From positions 1 through 24,787 of IMG/VR virus record IMGVR_UViG_3300025674_005699: 24,787 nt of DNA. One strand, 5' to 3'. Below, in pieces: positions 1 through 6,700 of this stretch (positions within the stretch are counted from its first letter, which is position 1; each line of letters opens with the position of its first letter). Below the pieces are notes generated by a model. It saw only the letters and a program-made list of their open reading frames with translations, made no database searches and was not told the DNA's origin. A program made the translations under genes and the position numbers. Source of the DNA: a virus.

Positions 1-1521
1 CAAGTACAAGATTTAATGCAATGCATGGATCCTGATTTAGGGTATCTATACTTTGCCGAACACTTTGCCTACATTCAGCACCCTGTAAAAGGCAAATTGT
101 TATTTGCACCGTATGAATATCAATTACGATTGATGAATAGTTATCATAGTTATAGATTTAATATCAATATGATGCCTAGACAAACAGGCAAAACTACTTG
201 TGCAGCAATATATCTTGCGTGGTACGCAATGTTTAATCCAGATCAAACTATTCTTATTGCTGCACACAAATACACAGGTGCGCAAGAAATTATGCAACGT
301 ATTAGGTATGTATATGAACTTTGTCCTGATCATATTAGAGCAGGTGTTGTATCCTATAACAAAGGCTCAATAGAATTTGAAAATGGCAGCAGAATAGTAA
401 GTCAGACAACAACAGGCACTACAGGGCGTGGTATGAGTATTTCATTACTATACTGTGACGAGTTTGCATTTGTGCAACCTAACATTGCAGATGAATTTTG
501 GACTTCGATTTCACCTACACTTGCAACAGGTGGTCGTGCTATTATTACAAGTACACCTAACTCAGACGAAGATACATTTGCTAATATTTGGAAACAAGCA
601 GAAGATAAGTTTGACGAATTTGGAAACGAAAGCGAAACAGGTAGAAACGGATTTCATAGTTTTCTTGCTAGTTGGGACGAACATCCTGATCGTGATAAAA
701 AGTGGAAAGAAGACGAAATTGGACGTATAGGAGAAGAACGTTTTCGTAGAGAATATGGTTGTGAATTTTTGGTATTTGATGAAACACTTATATCAAGTTT
801 ACACCTTGCAACTATGGAAGGTATTTCACCTACTATCAACATGGGGCAAACACGTTGGTATAAAAAGCCTAGTGCCAAATATAACTATGCTGTTGCATTA
901 GATCCATCAATGGGCACAGGAGGTGATAACGCAGCAATACAAATCGTAGAACTACCTACATATGAACAAGTAGGAGAATGGCAACACAATACAACAGGTA
1001 TTCCAGGACAAATTAGAGTTCTTAGAGATATTTGCACGTACTTAGAATCAGAAAGAAAAACTGATAACGGTATATATTGGAGCGTTGAAAATAACGGATT
1101 AGGCGAAGCAGCATTGCTTGTTATTTCTGATCTAGGCGAAGATCAAATACCTGGACTGTTTATAAGTGAACCTATTAGAAAAGGCCACGTTCGTAAATTC
1201 CGCAAAGGATTTAACACAACGCACAGTGCAAAAGTTACTGCATGTGCTAGAATGAAAACTATGATAGAAAACAATAAACTAATTGTTCGTAGCAAACCAT
1301 TTATATCAGAACTAAAAAACTATGTTGCAACAGGAAGCAGTTATCAAGCAAAGCCGGGTCAAACCGATGACTTAGTAAGCAGTATGTTACTTGCTTTACG
1401 AATGATAAATGTAATGAAAGATTGGGATGTAAACATTTACAATTCTTTTTCACAAATGGACGGACCAGGAGAAGAAGACTATGAAATGCCGATGCCTATC
1501 TTTATTAGCAGCAACTATTGA
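1..1521 (+). CDS. 17: Terminase large subunit gp17 (DNA-packaging ATPase/nuclease), 5' partial
   Basis: This is the packaging motor subunit that pumps DNA into the prohead and cuts the concatemer. The reading frame is open from base 1 with no upstream stop, and the first Met (base 16) lies only about 53 residues before the Walker A motif. T4 gp17 has about 160 residues there, so the true start lies outside the window. Counting from base 1, the visible motifs are Walker A (PRQTGKTT, about residues 59-66), Walker B (YCDEF, about 151-155, with catalytic Glu) and a coupling motif ITSTP (about 182-186). An RNase H-like nuclease follows, with acidic residues in ALDPSMGTGGD (about 300-310), VENN (about 362-365) and TDDLVSSM (about 455-462). 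These match the Asp/Glu/Asp triad known for T4 gp17. The stop is followed 11 bases later by the next gene. Identification is firm; only the N-terminus is missing. Confidence 0.95.
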   Translation, partial: QVQDLMQCMDPDLGYLYFAEHFAYIQHPVKGKLLFAPYEYQLRLMNSYHSYRFNINMMPRQTGKTTCAAIYLAWYAMFNPDQTILIAAHKYTGAQEIMQRIRYVYELCPDHIRAGVVSYNKGSIEFENGSRIVSQTTTGTTGRGMSISLLYCDEFAFVQPNIADEFWTSISPTLATGGRAIITSTPNSDEDTFANIWKQAEDKFDEFGNESETGRNGFHSFLASWDEHPDRDKKWKEDEIGRIGEERFRREYGCEFLVFDETLISSLHLATMEGISPTINMGQTRWYKKPSAKYNYAVALDPSMGTGGDNAAIQIVELPTYEQVGEWQHNTTGIPGQIRVLRDICTYLESERKTDNGIYWSVENNGLGEAALLVISDLGEDQIPGLFISEPIRKGHVRKFRKGFNTTHSAKVTACARMKTMIENNKLIVRSKPFISELKNYVATGSSYQAKPGQTDDLVSSMLLALRMINVMKDWDVNIYNSFSQMDGPGEEDYEMPMPIFISSNY

Positions 1522-1527
1522 TAAATA
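1520..1527 (+). promoter_or_regulatory. Late-promoter-like octamer GATAAATA
   Basis: The box matches the T4 late promoter octamer TATAAATA at seven of eight positions. It overlaps the terminase stop codon and ends six bases before the ATG at 1533. If it works like a T4 late promoter, transcription would start at or very near that ATG, giving a leaderless mRNA. The motif is short and AT-rich, so chance is a real alternative. Confidence 0.35.
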
Positions 1528-1532
1528 ATACT

Positions 1533-2939
1533 ATGCAGAACTTTGACAACATAGCATCTGACCTATTTAATAAAATCAGAGGTCGTTTTCCTAGCGTAAC
1601 AATCGGCAACGAAAACGGCGAAATAACCAACGAACCAAAAGAAGCACGTTTTTTTGATTTTGGTTATTATAACGAAGGACGTGATTTAGGCAAGGTAAGT
1701 ATCAATTTAGATACTGAAGACGGACTAGTGGTAATTGTAGGTAGAGACATTGTATCAAATGAAGAGCAAAATGTACAAACAGAATGGTATAACTTTCTAA
1801 AAGAATTACGTACATTTGCTAAAAAAAGGCTTATGAAGTTTTCAGTAAGAGACATTAACAAATCAAATCTAAACAAAAGAGATTATGACTTTTTAGCCAC
1901 AAATCGCAAATCGGAGAATCCCATGTCAGAATCAAGAATGTATGGAACTAACAAAACAAGTTATCAAAAAATAGGTAATGCAAGACTTGCTATTAAACAT
2001 ACAGCACCAATTGAAGAAGGCGAAAATCGTACTAAAAAAATTGGTGCTATTTACATTGAAAGTGCAGGCGGCGAAAGATTTAAATATCCTTTTAACCATC
2101 TAAGCGGTGCAAGAGCAATGGCAAGACATGTTAGTGAAGGCGGAAATGCTTATGATTCATTTGGCAAATATATCTCCGGTTTGTCAGAAGAATTAAGTAA
2201 ACTAAATTCATTTAAAAAGTATATGAATCGTTCAAGCGTAATGGCTGAAAGTTTAGCAGGCTATATGGATGTAGTAAGTGAAAGAGTAAACGAAGTTAGA
2301 AAAACAATTCAAAATTTACAAAAAGAATCATACTATTCACAGGCTGTAGAAAATTTTGTAGAAACAGAAGCAAAAGAAGTTCCAGAAGATATTGCAGATA
2401 GCTGGATTGATCAACTTACAATTAAGCAGTTCAACGAAGAACTAAAAGATGTATTTCCTTATATCTATAACTTAGTAGGCGAATCAATGAAGCCAGAAGA
2501 ATTAGGTCCAGATGATTTACTAGGCGAAGAAAGTGCTAGTGTAGAGGCTGAAGAACGTAAGGAAAAAGCAAAACAAGAATCAATCGATGATATGTTAGAA
2601 GCAGGAATTGCTGCCCTAATGGGACAATTTGCTGAAGGCGAAGATGATATGCCAACAATGACTATTGCTCCGCCCGATCAAGAGCCTATGCAACAAAAAC
2701 CAAAAACACCAATTGGAGAATTTATTCTAAGTTATTTTGACAGAGAAACAGGCAAATTTCCAAAAGGCGAGACAGCAGTATTAACTGCGGTGCAAAAAGA
2801 TTACGGCGACGAATATGTCAAACCTGCCGCTAAAATGATTAAAAAAGTAGAGGCTATGGTTGCACAACGTAAGGCTAACGAATTACGTAATAGTATGCAT
2901 CCTGAAACAGACGCAATCAAAACGTTAGCAGGAGTTTAG
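1533..2939 (+). CDS. Hypothetical protein, 468 residues, between terminase and gp32
   Basis: I do not recognise a characterised family. The protein is hydrophilic, without a signal peptide or membrane segment. The N-terminal third is mixed alpha/beta in character. A central part (about residues 155-215) carries IESAGGERF and NHLSGARAMARH. The part from about 250 to 385 is rich in Glu, Lys and Ala and probably helical, with a very acidic stretch near 345-385. A Pro/Gln-rich linker (about 387-402) precedes a C-terminal helical domain. An in-frame TTG at 1518 would overlap the terminase stop, but the ATG at 1533 is preferred because it directly follows a late-promoter-like box and needs no rare start. 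No clear Shine-Dalgarno sequence is seen. Its place after gp17 suggests a late or virion-associated role, which is inference only. In T4 the sheath gene 18 follows 17, so the order here differs. Confidence 0.8.
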   Translation: MQNFDNIASDLFNKIRGRFPSVTIGNENGEITNEPKEARFFDFGYYNEGRDLGKVSINLDTEDGLVVIVGRDIVSNEEQNVQTEWYNFLKELRTFAKKRLMKFSVRDINKSNLNKRDYDFLATNRKSENPMSESRMYGTNKTSYQKIGNARLAIKHTAPIEEGENRTKKIGAIYIESAGGERFKYPFNHLSGARAMARHVSEGGNAYDSFGKYISGLSEELSKLNSFKKYMNRSSVMAESLAGYMDVVSERVNEVRKTIQNLQKESYYSQAVENFVETEAKEVPEDIADSWIDQLTIKQFNEELKDVFPYIYNLVGESMKPEELGPDDLLGEESASVEAEERKEKAKQESIDDMLEAGIAALMGQFAEGEDDMPTMTIAPPDQEPMQQKPKTPIGEFILSYFDRETGKFPKGETAVLTAVQKDYGDEYVKPAAKMIKKVEAMVAQRKANELRNSMHPETDAIKTLAGV

Positions 2940-2958
2940 AATTTCTTACAAAAATTCT
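2938..2958 (+). terminator. Weak hairpin after the 468-residue protein gene
   Basis: AGAATTT (2938-2944) and AAATTCT (2952-2958) form a perfect 7-bp stem with a 7-base loop directly on the stop codon. The stem is AT-rich and only a broken T-tract (CTCTTATT) follows. It could be a weak terminator or a 3' end stabiliser, and chance is possible. Confidence 0.25.
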
Positions 2959-3010
2959 CTTATTATCGATCGACGCGAAAGATATTAAGACCTTTTTGTA
3001 GAAACAGTGA

Positions 3011-3070
3011 CAGTGCCAGGGGCTCCCAACCGTCTGCCTAGGTGGACAAATGAGGCCCCGGCGCAGTCCA
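3011..3070 (+). ncRNA. GC-rich foldable element upstream of gp32 (possible structured RNA)
   Basis: This stretch is far richer in G and C than anything around it. GCC (3015-3017) can pair with GGC (3060-3062), and GGGGC (3019-3023) with GCCCC (3055-3059). TC (3024-3025) pairs with GA (3052-3053) if G3054 is bulged, giving an outer stem of about 10 bp with two bulged bases. Inside, GTCTGC (3032-3037) pairs with GTGGAC (3042-3047) around a CTAG loop, using two G-T pairs. No U-tract follows on either strand, so it is not a simple terminator. It lies before the probable gp32 promoter, so it may belong to the upstream transcript or be its own small RNA. T4 gene 32 has a known autoregulatory mRNA pseudoknot, but that lies within the leader, and homology is not shown. 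It has no tRNA features. Confidence 0.4.
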
Positions 3071-3074
3071 AGTT

Positions 3075-3123
3075 AAAAAAAATAAAAAAAACAGTTGACA
3101 AGATAAATAACTTTGTGTAGTAT
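3075..3123 (+). promoter_or_regulatory. Sigma70-like promoter with A-tract UP element for gp32
   Basis: A perfect -35 hexamer TTGACA (3095-3100) is followed after 17 bases by TAGTAT (3118-3123), a four-of-six match to the -10 consensus. Directly upstream is a tract of eight A, one T and eight A (3075-3091), in the position expected of an UP element. The predicted start near 3130 leaves a leader of about 55 bases before gp32. TATAAA (3121-3126) is a less well spaced alternative -10. Confidence 0.6.
3102..3109 (+). promoter_or_regulatory. Late-promoter-like octamer GATAAATA upstream of gp32
   Basis: The same GATAAATA octamer as at 1520-1527 lies inside the spacer of the sigma70-like promoter. 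A T4-type late start would fall near 3115, about 70 bases before gp32. T4 gene 32 is known to be transcribed from more than one class of promoter, so a dual promoter is plausible, but this is inferred from a short AT-rich match. Confidence 0.35.
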
Positions 3124-3142
3124 AAAGATAATGTGCTACACA
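3114..3142 (+). promoter_or_regulatory. Inverted repeat overlapping the gp32 promoter -10 region (operator candidate)
   Basis: TGTGTAG (3114-3120) and CTACACA (3136-3142) are perfect inverted repeats separated by 15 bases. The left arm overlaps the predicted -10 hexamer and the right arm lies just after the predicted start site. This fits a dimeric repressor site. If transcription starts at the upstream late box instead, it could form an RNA hairpin in the gp32 leader. Both readings are inference. Confidence 0.35.
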
Positions 3143-3184
3143 TAAAGGCACATAGAACATAGGCATATATAAGGAGGCATTACT

Positions 3185-4183
3185 ATGGCATCACTAGCAG
3201 AAATTCGTGCAAAGTTAAAAGAACAAGAAAATCGCCCAAGTGGCACGACATCAGGCGGCGATAACGCAATTTACCCATTTTGGAATATCAAGGAAGGCGA
3301 TAGTGTAACTATGCGCTTCTTGCCAGACGGCGATGATTCGAACACTTTCTTTTGGAAAGAACGTTTGATGATCAAACTGCCGTTTGCAGGAATCAAAGGT
3401 CAAACTGATTCACGTCCAGTACAAGTACAAGTACCTTGTATGGAAATGTATGGCGAATCATGTCCAATCTTGGCAGAAGTTCGTGGTTGGTTTAAAGATC
3501 CAAGTCTTGAAGATATGGGTCGTAAGTATTGGAAAAAACGTTCTTATATCTTTCAAGGATTTGTATCAGATAATCCATTGGCAGATGACAATACTCCAGA
3601 GAATCCAATTCGTCGATTTATTATTGGTCCTCAAATCTTTCAGATCATTAAGCAGGCTCTTATGGATCCTGATATGGAAGAATTACCAACAGATTATACT
3701 GCTGGTGTGGATTTCCGTCTTAATAAAACTTCAAAAGGTGGTTATGCTGATTACGGTACATCAACTTGGGCACGTAGAGAGCGTCCACTAAGCGATACTG
3801 AAATGGCAGCAGTGAACACACACGGCTTGTTTAATCTCAATGACTTCCTACCTAAAAAGCCAGGTGAAGTAGAAATTAAAGTTCTTACTGAAATGTTTGA
3901 AGCAAGCGTTGACGGTGAAGCATATGATGCAGATCGTTGGAGCAATTACTTCCGTCCAGCAGGTATGTCAGCAGCAACAGGTGATCCAAATGTAGCACCT
4001 GCTAGTCCTGCACCACAGCCAGTAACAGCACCTGCTCCAGTAGCAGAAACTGTAAGTGACACTGGTTGGCAAGATCCTGCTCCAGCAGCAACTCCAAATC
4101 CTGCTCCAGCAGCAGCACCTGCACAAGAAAGCGGAAACGCACAGGACATTCTTGCAATGATCCGTGCAAGACAAAACCAATAA
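3185..4183 (+). CDS. 32: Single-stranded DNA-binding protein gp32
   Basis: This protein coats single-stranded DNA during replication and recombination and works with UvsX and the UvsY-type mediator encoded just downstream. The N-terminal basic segment MASLAEIRAKLKEQ is the cooperativity arm typical of the family. It is followed by the OB-fold core, with YPFWNIKEGDSVTMRFLPDG near residues 30-49 and the CMEMYGESCPIL region near 85-96. Only two Cys (85 and 93) are seen there, so the four-ligand zinc site of T4 gp32 is incomplete. The C-terminus (about 265-315) is an Ala/Pro-rich linker coded by short repeats, ending in a short helix, AQDILAMIRARQ, that may be the partner-binding tail. Start choice is firm: a consensus AAGGAGG (3171-3177) lies seven bases before the ATG. 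Confidence 0.93.
   Translation: MASLAEIRAKLKEQENRPSGTTSGGDNAIYPFWNIKEGDSVTMRFLPDGDDSNTFFWKERLMIKLPFAGIKGQTDSRPVQVQVPCMEMYGESCPILAEVRGWFKDPSLEDMGRKYWKKRSYIFQGFVSDNPLADDNTPENPIRRFIIGPQIFQIIKQALMDPDMEELPTDYTAGVDFRLNKTSKGGYADYGTSTWARRERPLSDTEMAAVNTHGLFNLNDFLPKKPGEVEIKVLTEMFEASVDGEAYDADRWSNYFRPAGMSAATGDPNVAPASPAPQPVTAPAPVAETVSDTGWQDPAPAATPNPAPAAAPAQESGNAQDILAMIRARQNQ
4074..4114 (+). repeat. 17-bp direct repeat in the gp32 C-terminal linker
   Basis: ATCCTGCTCCAGCAGCA occurs at 4074-4090 and again at 4098-4114, a 24-base period, with a related copy (CACCTGCTCCAGTAGCA) starting near 4029. It encodes a Pro-Ala linker. Slipped-strand expansion is the likely origin. Confidence 0.7.
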
Positions 4184-4197
4184 TATAGGAGACAAAG

Positions 4198-4389
4198 ATG
4201 CAAGTATCTGACAAACTAAAATCTATTGACAATTATTTCAGTGTGAATATTCTAGATAACGGATATTTCATTGAAGTCTCGGGTAGAAATCATGAAGATG
4301 ATTATGCTACAGCCAAAGTAATGTACAATACTGCCGATGAAATGATCGAAGGTGTACGTTCACTTACATCAATGGACTTGAGTGACTAA
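4198..4389 (+). CDS. Small hypothetical protein between gp32 and uvsX (63 residues)
   Basis: The function is not recognised. It is a soluble, acidic 63-residue protein, with a strand-rich first half (FSVNILDNGYFIEVSG) and a helical second half. A clear AGGAGA ribosome site (4187-4192) precedes the ATG. Its TAA shares a base with the uvsX ATG (TAATG), so the two are probably translationally coupled. The tight packing between two recombination genes argues that it is real and may be an accessory factor; no function is claimed. Confidence 0.75.
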   Translation: MQVSDKLKSIDNYFSVNILDNGYFIEVSGRNHEDDYATAKVMYNTADEMIEGVRSLTSMDLSD

Positions 4390-5471
4390 TGGCAATTAAG
4401 GCATTTGATCCGAGTAAATTCCGTAAAGACTTGACAAAGTCAATTAGCGGAATGAGTGCAGGTTTCAATGATCCGACTGATTGGATCAGCACTGGTAACT
4501 ATGCACTCAACTATTTGATCTCAGGGGACTTCCATAAGGGAGTCCCATTGGGAAAAGTTACTGTTTTCGCTGGCGAGTCTGGCGCAGGCAAATCTTACAT
4601 TTGTTCAGGCAACATTGTTAAGGCTGCACAAGATCAAGGTATCTTTGTAGTTCTTATCGATTCTGAGAATGCACTCGACGAGTCATGGTTGAAAGCACTT
4701 AATGTAGATACAAGTGAAGAAAAATTACTTAAACTAAACATGAGTATGATCGATGACGTTGCTAAAACTATTTCAGTATTCATGACAGACTATAAATCTA
4801 TGGCAGAAGAAGATCGTCCAAAGGTACTATTTGTAGTTGACTCATTAGGTATGTTACTAACACCTACTGATATTGATCAGTTTAACAAAGGTGATATGAA
4901 AGGTGATATGGGTCGTAAGCCTAAGCAATTGACCGCACTTGTTCGTAACACTGTTAACATGATCGGTAGTTGTAATGTAGGCTTAGTATGTACTAATCAC
5001 ACTTATGCATCACAGGATATGTTCGATCCAGATGATAAGATCAGTGGTGGTCAAGGCTTTATCTATGCATCATCTATCGTAGTAGCAATGAAAAAATTAA
5101 AACTAAAAGAAGATGAAGATGGTAATAAAGTTAGCGAAGTACGTGGTATTCGTGCAGGTTGTAAGGTAATGAAAACACGTTACGCAAAACCTTTCGAAGG
5201 CGTACAAGTAAAGATTCCATACGAAACAGGTATGAATCCTTATAGTGGACTTGTTGATTTGTTCGAAGCAAAAGGCATGATTGAAAAACAAGGCAATAGA
5301 TTAAAATATACAACAAGCACAGGCGAAGAATTGTTAGAATATCGTAAAAACTGGAAAGGCGAATTACTCGACAGGGTCATGACGGATTACCTCGAAAAAG
5401 AACGTAATGTGGTAAATACCGGCACTACAGAAGAAGTAGATGACCACGAGGAGTTAGTCGAAAATGAATGA
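4389..5471 (+). CDS. uvsX: UvsX, RecA-like recombinase
   Basis: UvsX forms filaments on single-stranded DNA and catalyses strand invasion, driving recombination-dependent replication in T4-like phages. Walker A is GESGAGKS (residues 62-69). Walker B is KVLFVVDS (about 145-152), and a RecA-type NHTY segment with a following ISGGQGFIYASS loop matches the L2 DNA-binding area. The length of 360 residues is close to the family range (T4 UvsX is 391). The C-terminus is strongly acidic (EEVDDHEELVENE), as is common for regulation of RecA-type proteins. The start overlaps the preceding stop as TAATG. The 3' end overlaps the next small gene by eight bases. Confidence 0.95.
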   Translation: MAIKAFDPSKFRKDLTKSISGMSAGFNDPTDWISTGNYALNYLISGDFHKGVPLGKVTVFAGESGAGKSYICSGNIVKAAQDQGIFVVLIDSENALDESWLKALNVDTSEEKLLKLNMSMIDDVAKTISVFMTDYKSMAEEDRPKVLFVVDSLGMLLTPTDIDQFNKGDMKGDMGRKPKQLTALVRNTVNMIGSCNVGLVCTNHTYASQDMFDPDDKISGGQGFIYASSIVVAMKKLKLKEDEDGNKVSEVRGIRAGCKVMKTRYAKPFEGVQVKIPYETGMNPYSGLVDLFEAKGMIEKQGNRLKYTTSTGEELLEYRKNWKGELLDRVMTDYLEKERNVVNTGTTEEVDDHEELVENE

Positions 5472-5685
5472 AGAGCAGGCATGCGACATTTGGGATGTTT
5501 TTAAGATACACTTAGACAAAAAAGAAGTAGAAGCCGCTGCAGAGCGATATGTTGATCTTCTAGTGGACTACGGGTTTGATGATGTGCAATTAGAAGAAAT
5601 TCTAGGGCACGATAAAGTATTAGACAACGCTATCCTTTATTTCCTTGAAATGGATGAAGAAGATCAAGATGATTATGAGGAATAG
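5464..5685 (+). CDS. Small acidic hypothetical protein (73 residues) after uvsX
   Basis: The function is not recognised. The protein is very acidic, predicted helical, and ends in a run of Asp/Glu (MDEEDQDDYEE). No motif, signal peptide or membrane segment is seen. GAGGAG (5448-5453) gives a ribosome site about ten bases before the ATG, and the gene overlaps the uvsX end by eight bases. An acidic protein beside a DNA-binding recombinase could be a DNA mimic or regulator of UvsX, which is speculation. Confidence 0.7.
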   Translation: MNEEQACDIWDVFKIHLDKKEVEAAAERYVDLLVDYGFDDVQLEEILGHDKVLDNAILYFLEMDEEDQDDYEE

Positions 5686-5687
5686 AT

Positions 5688-6143
5688 ATGGGATGGTACT
5701 CAGAAGTATCAAGAAATATTTCTAAAATTCCAGACGCAATTTTGTACTTTGAAAAAGAGTTACAAGATGCACGTCAAGAATGTAAACTTGTAGGAAATGT
5801 TGAAAAGTCAGCAGCAGCAATGCCTGGTATTGTTGAACATAGATTTAATCAACTTCAAGAAATTGAAGCAATACTCAACTATCTAAATATTGAGCTACGT
5901 AGATTGCGTAGCTCATTTTTCAAAAAATATCTTGAAAATTATCAACGTGCGCTATCAAGTCGCGATGTTGAAAAATATGTCGACGGCGAAGCAGATGTTG
6001 TAGACTATGAAAAAATTATCAATGAATTTGCATTAATGCGTAACAAGTGGTTAGGTGTTTTAAAAGCACTTGATCAAAAACAATGGCAAATCACTAACGT
6101 TGTAAAGTTACGTGTAGCAGGTATGGAGGATGCAACACTTTGA
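5688..6143 (+). CDS. UvsY-position protein, possible recombination mediator (151 residues)
   Basis: The protein is almost all helical and highly charged, with a basic central segment (RRLRSSFFKKYLENYQRAL, about residues 71-89). T4 UvsY is a small (137-residue) helical mediator that loads UvsX onto gp32-coated DNA. Size, helical make-up and place directly after gp32 and uvsX fit that role. The C-terminal layout (an acidic KYVDGEADVVDYEK region, then a helix with NKWLGVL and a final NVVKLRVAGMEDA) is broadly like the UvsY C-terminus. I do not see an alignment strong enough to name it. GAGG (5677-5680) is the ribosome site. A terminator-like hairpin lies inside the gene at 5891-5920. The stop overlaps the TTG start of the next gene. 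Confidence 0.7.
   Translation: MGWYSEVSRNISKIPDAILYFEKELQDARQECKLVGNVEKSAAAMPGIVEHRFNQLQEIEAILNYLNIELRRLRSSFFKKYLENYQRALSSRDVEKYVDGEADVVDYEKIINEFALMRNKWLGVLKALDQKQWQITNVVKLRVAGMEDATL
5891..5920 (+). terminator. Terminator-like hairpin inside the UvsY-position gene
   Basis: TGAGCTACG (5891-5899) and CGTAGCTCA (5907-5915) form a perfect 9-bp stem around a 7-base loop, followed at once by five T (5916-5920). This has the shape of an intrinsic terminator but lies mid-gene, in the codons for the ELRRLRSS segment. It might act as an attenuator of transcription into the downstream sugar genes. Translating ribosomes would be expected to suppress it. Confidence 0.45.
6126..6142 (+). promoter_or_regulatory. 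Ribosome site supporting a TTG start for the FkbM gene
   Basis: GGAGG (6126-6130) lies nine bases before TTG (6140-6142), which overlaps the TGA stop of the preceding gene (TTGA). There is no in-frame ATG before the conserved FIEIG motif, so this TTG is the best start. Confidence 0.65.
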
Positions 6144-6700
6144 CTGCAACTGAATGGTTTTATAAAGAAATTGGTAAAGATATCAAAGATGGATATTTTA
6201 TTGAGATTGGCGTAATGAATGGCAAAACTCAAAATACTACAAAAATTTTAGAATTCAAAGGATGGAAAGGTTTACTAATTGAACCTGTTCCTTCAAATGT
6301 AAGAGCAATTAAGAAAAATAGAACAACACCAGTTATTCAAGGTGCTGTGTGGAAAGAAGATGGGTATGTTGATATTATCGACGTAGGAGTAAGAGGACAC
6401 ACAGGTATAAAAGAAACACATGCTTATCCTGAAAAAGCAATTAAAACAATAAAGGCAAAAAGTTATAAATTTAGTAGTTTGCCTATTCCTAAACATATCA
6501 ACTACTTGCAAATTGATACAGAAGGTAGTGAACTAGAAATACTAGGTGCTATTGAAGATGATTATACAATAGATTATATTTGTATAGAAGATAATGCAGG
6601 TGTACAAAATAATGATAGTACATATCATAATTTTATGACTGATTGGGGGTATAAATTAATTTTTTCTGTCGCACAAGATAAAATTTATTGGAAAGGTTAA
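6140..6700 (+). CDS. FkbM-family SAM-dependent methyltransferase
   Basis: FkbM-family enzymes O-methylate sugars and other small molecules, and are common in polysaccharide gene clusters. The SAM-binding motif is FIEIGVMNGKT (about residues 20-30), followed by LLIEPVPSN (about 45-53), which fits the acidic ribose-binding strand. The family-typical IDTEGSELEILGA is at 125-137, and IEDN is at 149-152. The length of 186 residues is compact for the family. The gene starts with TTG, supported by GGAGG and stop overlap with the upstream gene. Its TAA overlaps the TAA of the reversed gmd gene. The likely target is a sugar made by the neighbouring genes; the exact substrate cannot be told. Confidence 0.88.
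   Translation: MTATEWFYKEIGKDIKDGYFIEIGVMNGKTQNTTKILEFKGWKGLLIEPVPSNVRAIKKNRTTPVIQGAVWKEDGYVDIIDVGVRGHTGIKETHAYPEKAIKTIKAKSYKFSSLPIPKHINYLQIDTEGSELEILGAIEDDYTIDYICIEDNAGVQNNDSTYHNFMTDWGYKLIFSVAQDKIYWKG

Noticed and set aside
1518-1535. TTG at 1518 as start of the 468-residue protein
   Set aside because: It overlaps the terminase stop but has no ribosome site, and an ATG five codons later sits directly after a late-promoter-like box.
3011-3070. GC-rich element as a tRNA or tmRNA fragment
   Set aside because: There is no T-loop consensus, no anticodon arm and no CCA end.
3075-3091. A-rich run as a programmed slippage site
   Set aside because: It is not inside a reading frame; its distance from the -35 fits an UP element better.
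2940-3184. Known riboswitch or phage RNA families before gp32
   Set aside because: I could not match the consensus of any aptamer I know; a covariance-model search would be needed.
3384-3791. Plus-strand 135-residue frame inside gp32
   Set aside because: It lies wholly within the well-supported gp32 gene in another frame and has no family motif.
3946-4232. Three overlapping minus-strand reading frames opposite the gp32 C-terminus
   Set aside because: They are shadows of the GC-richer Pro-Ala repeat; composition is Cys/Ser/Ala-rich nonsense, and there is no ribosome site or gene context.
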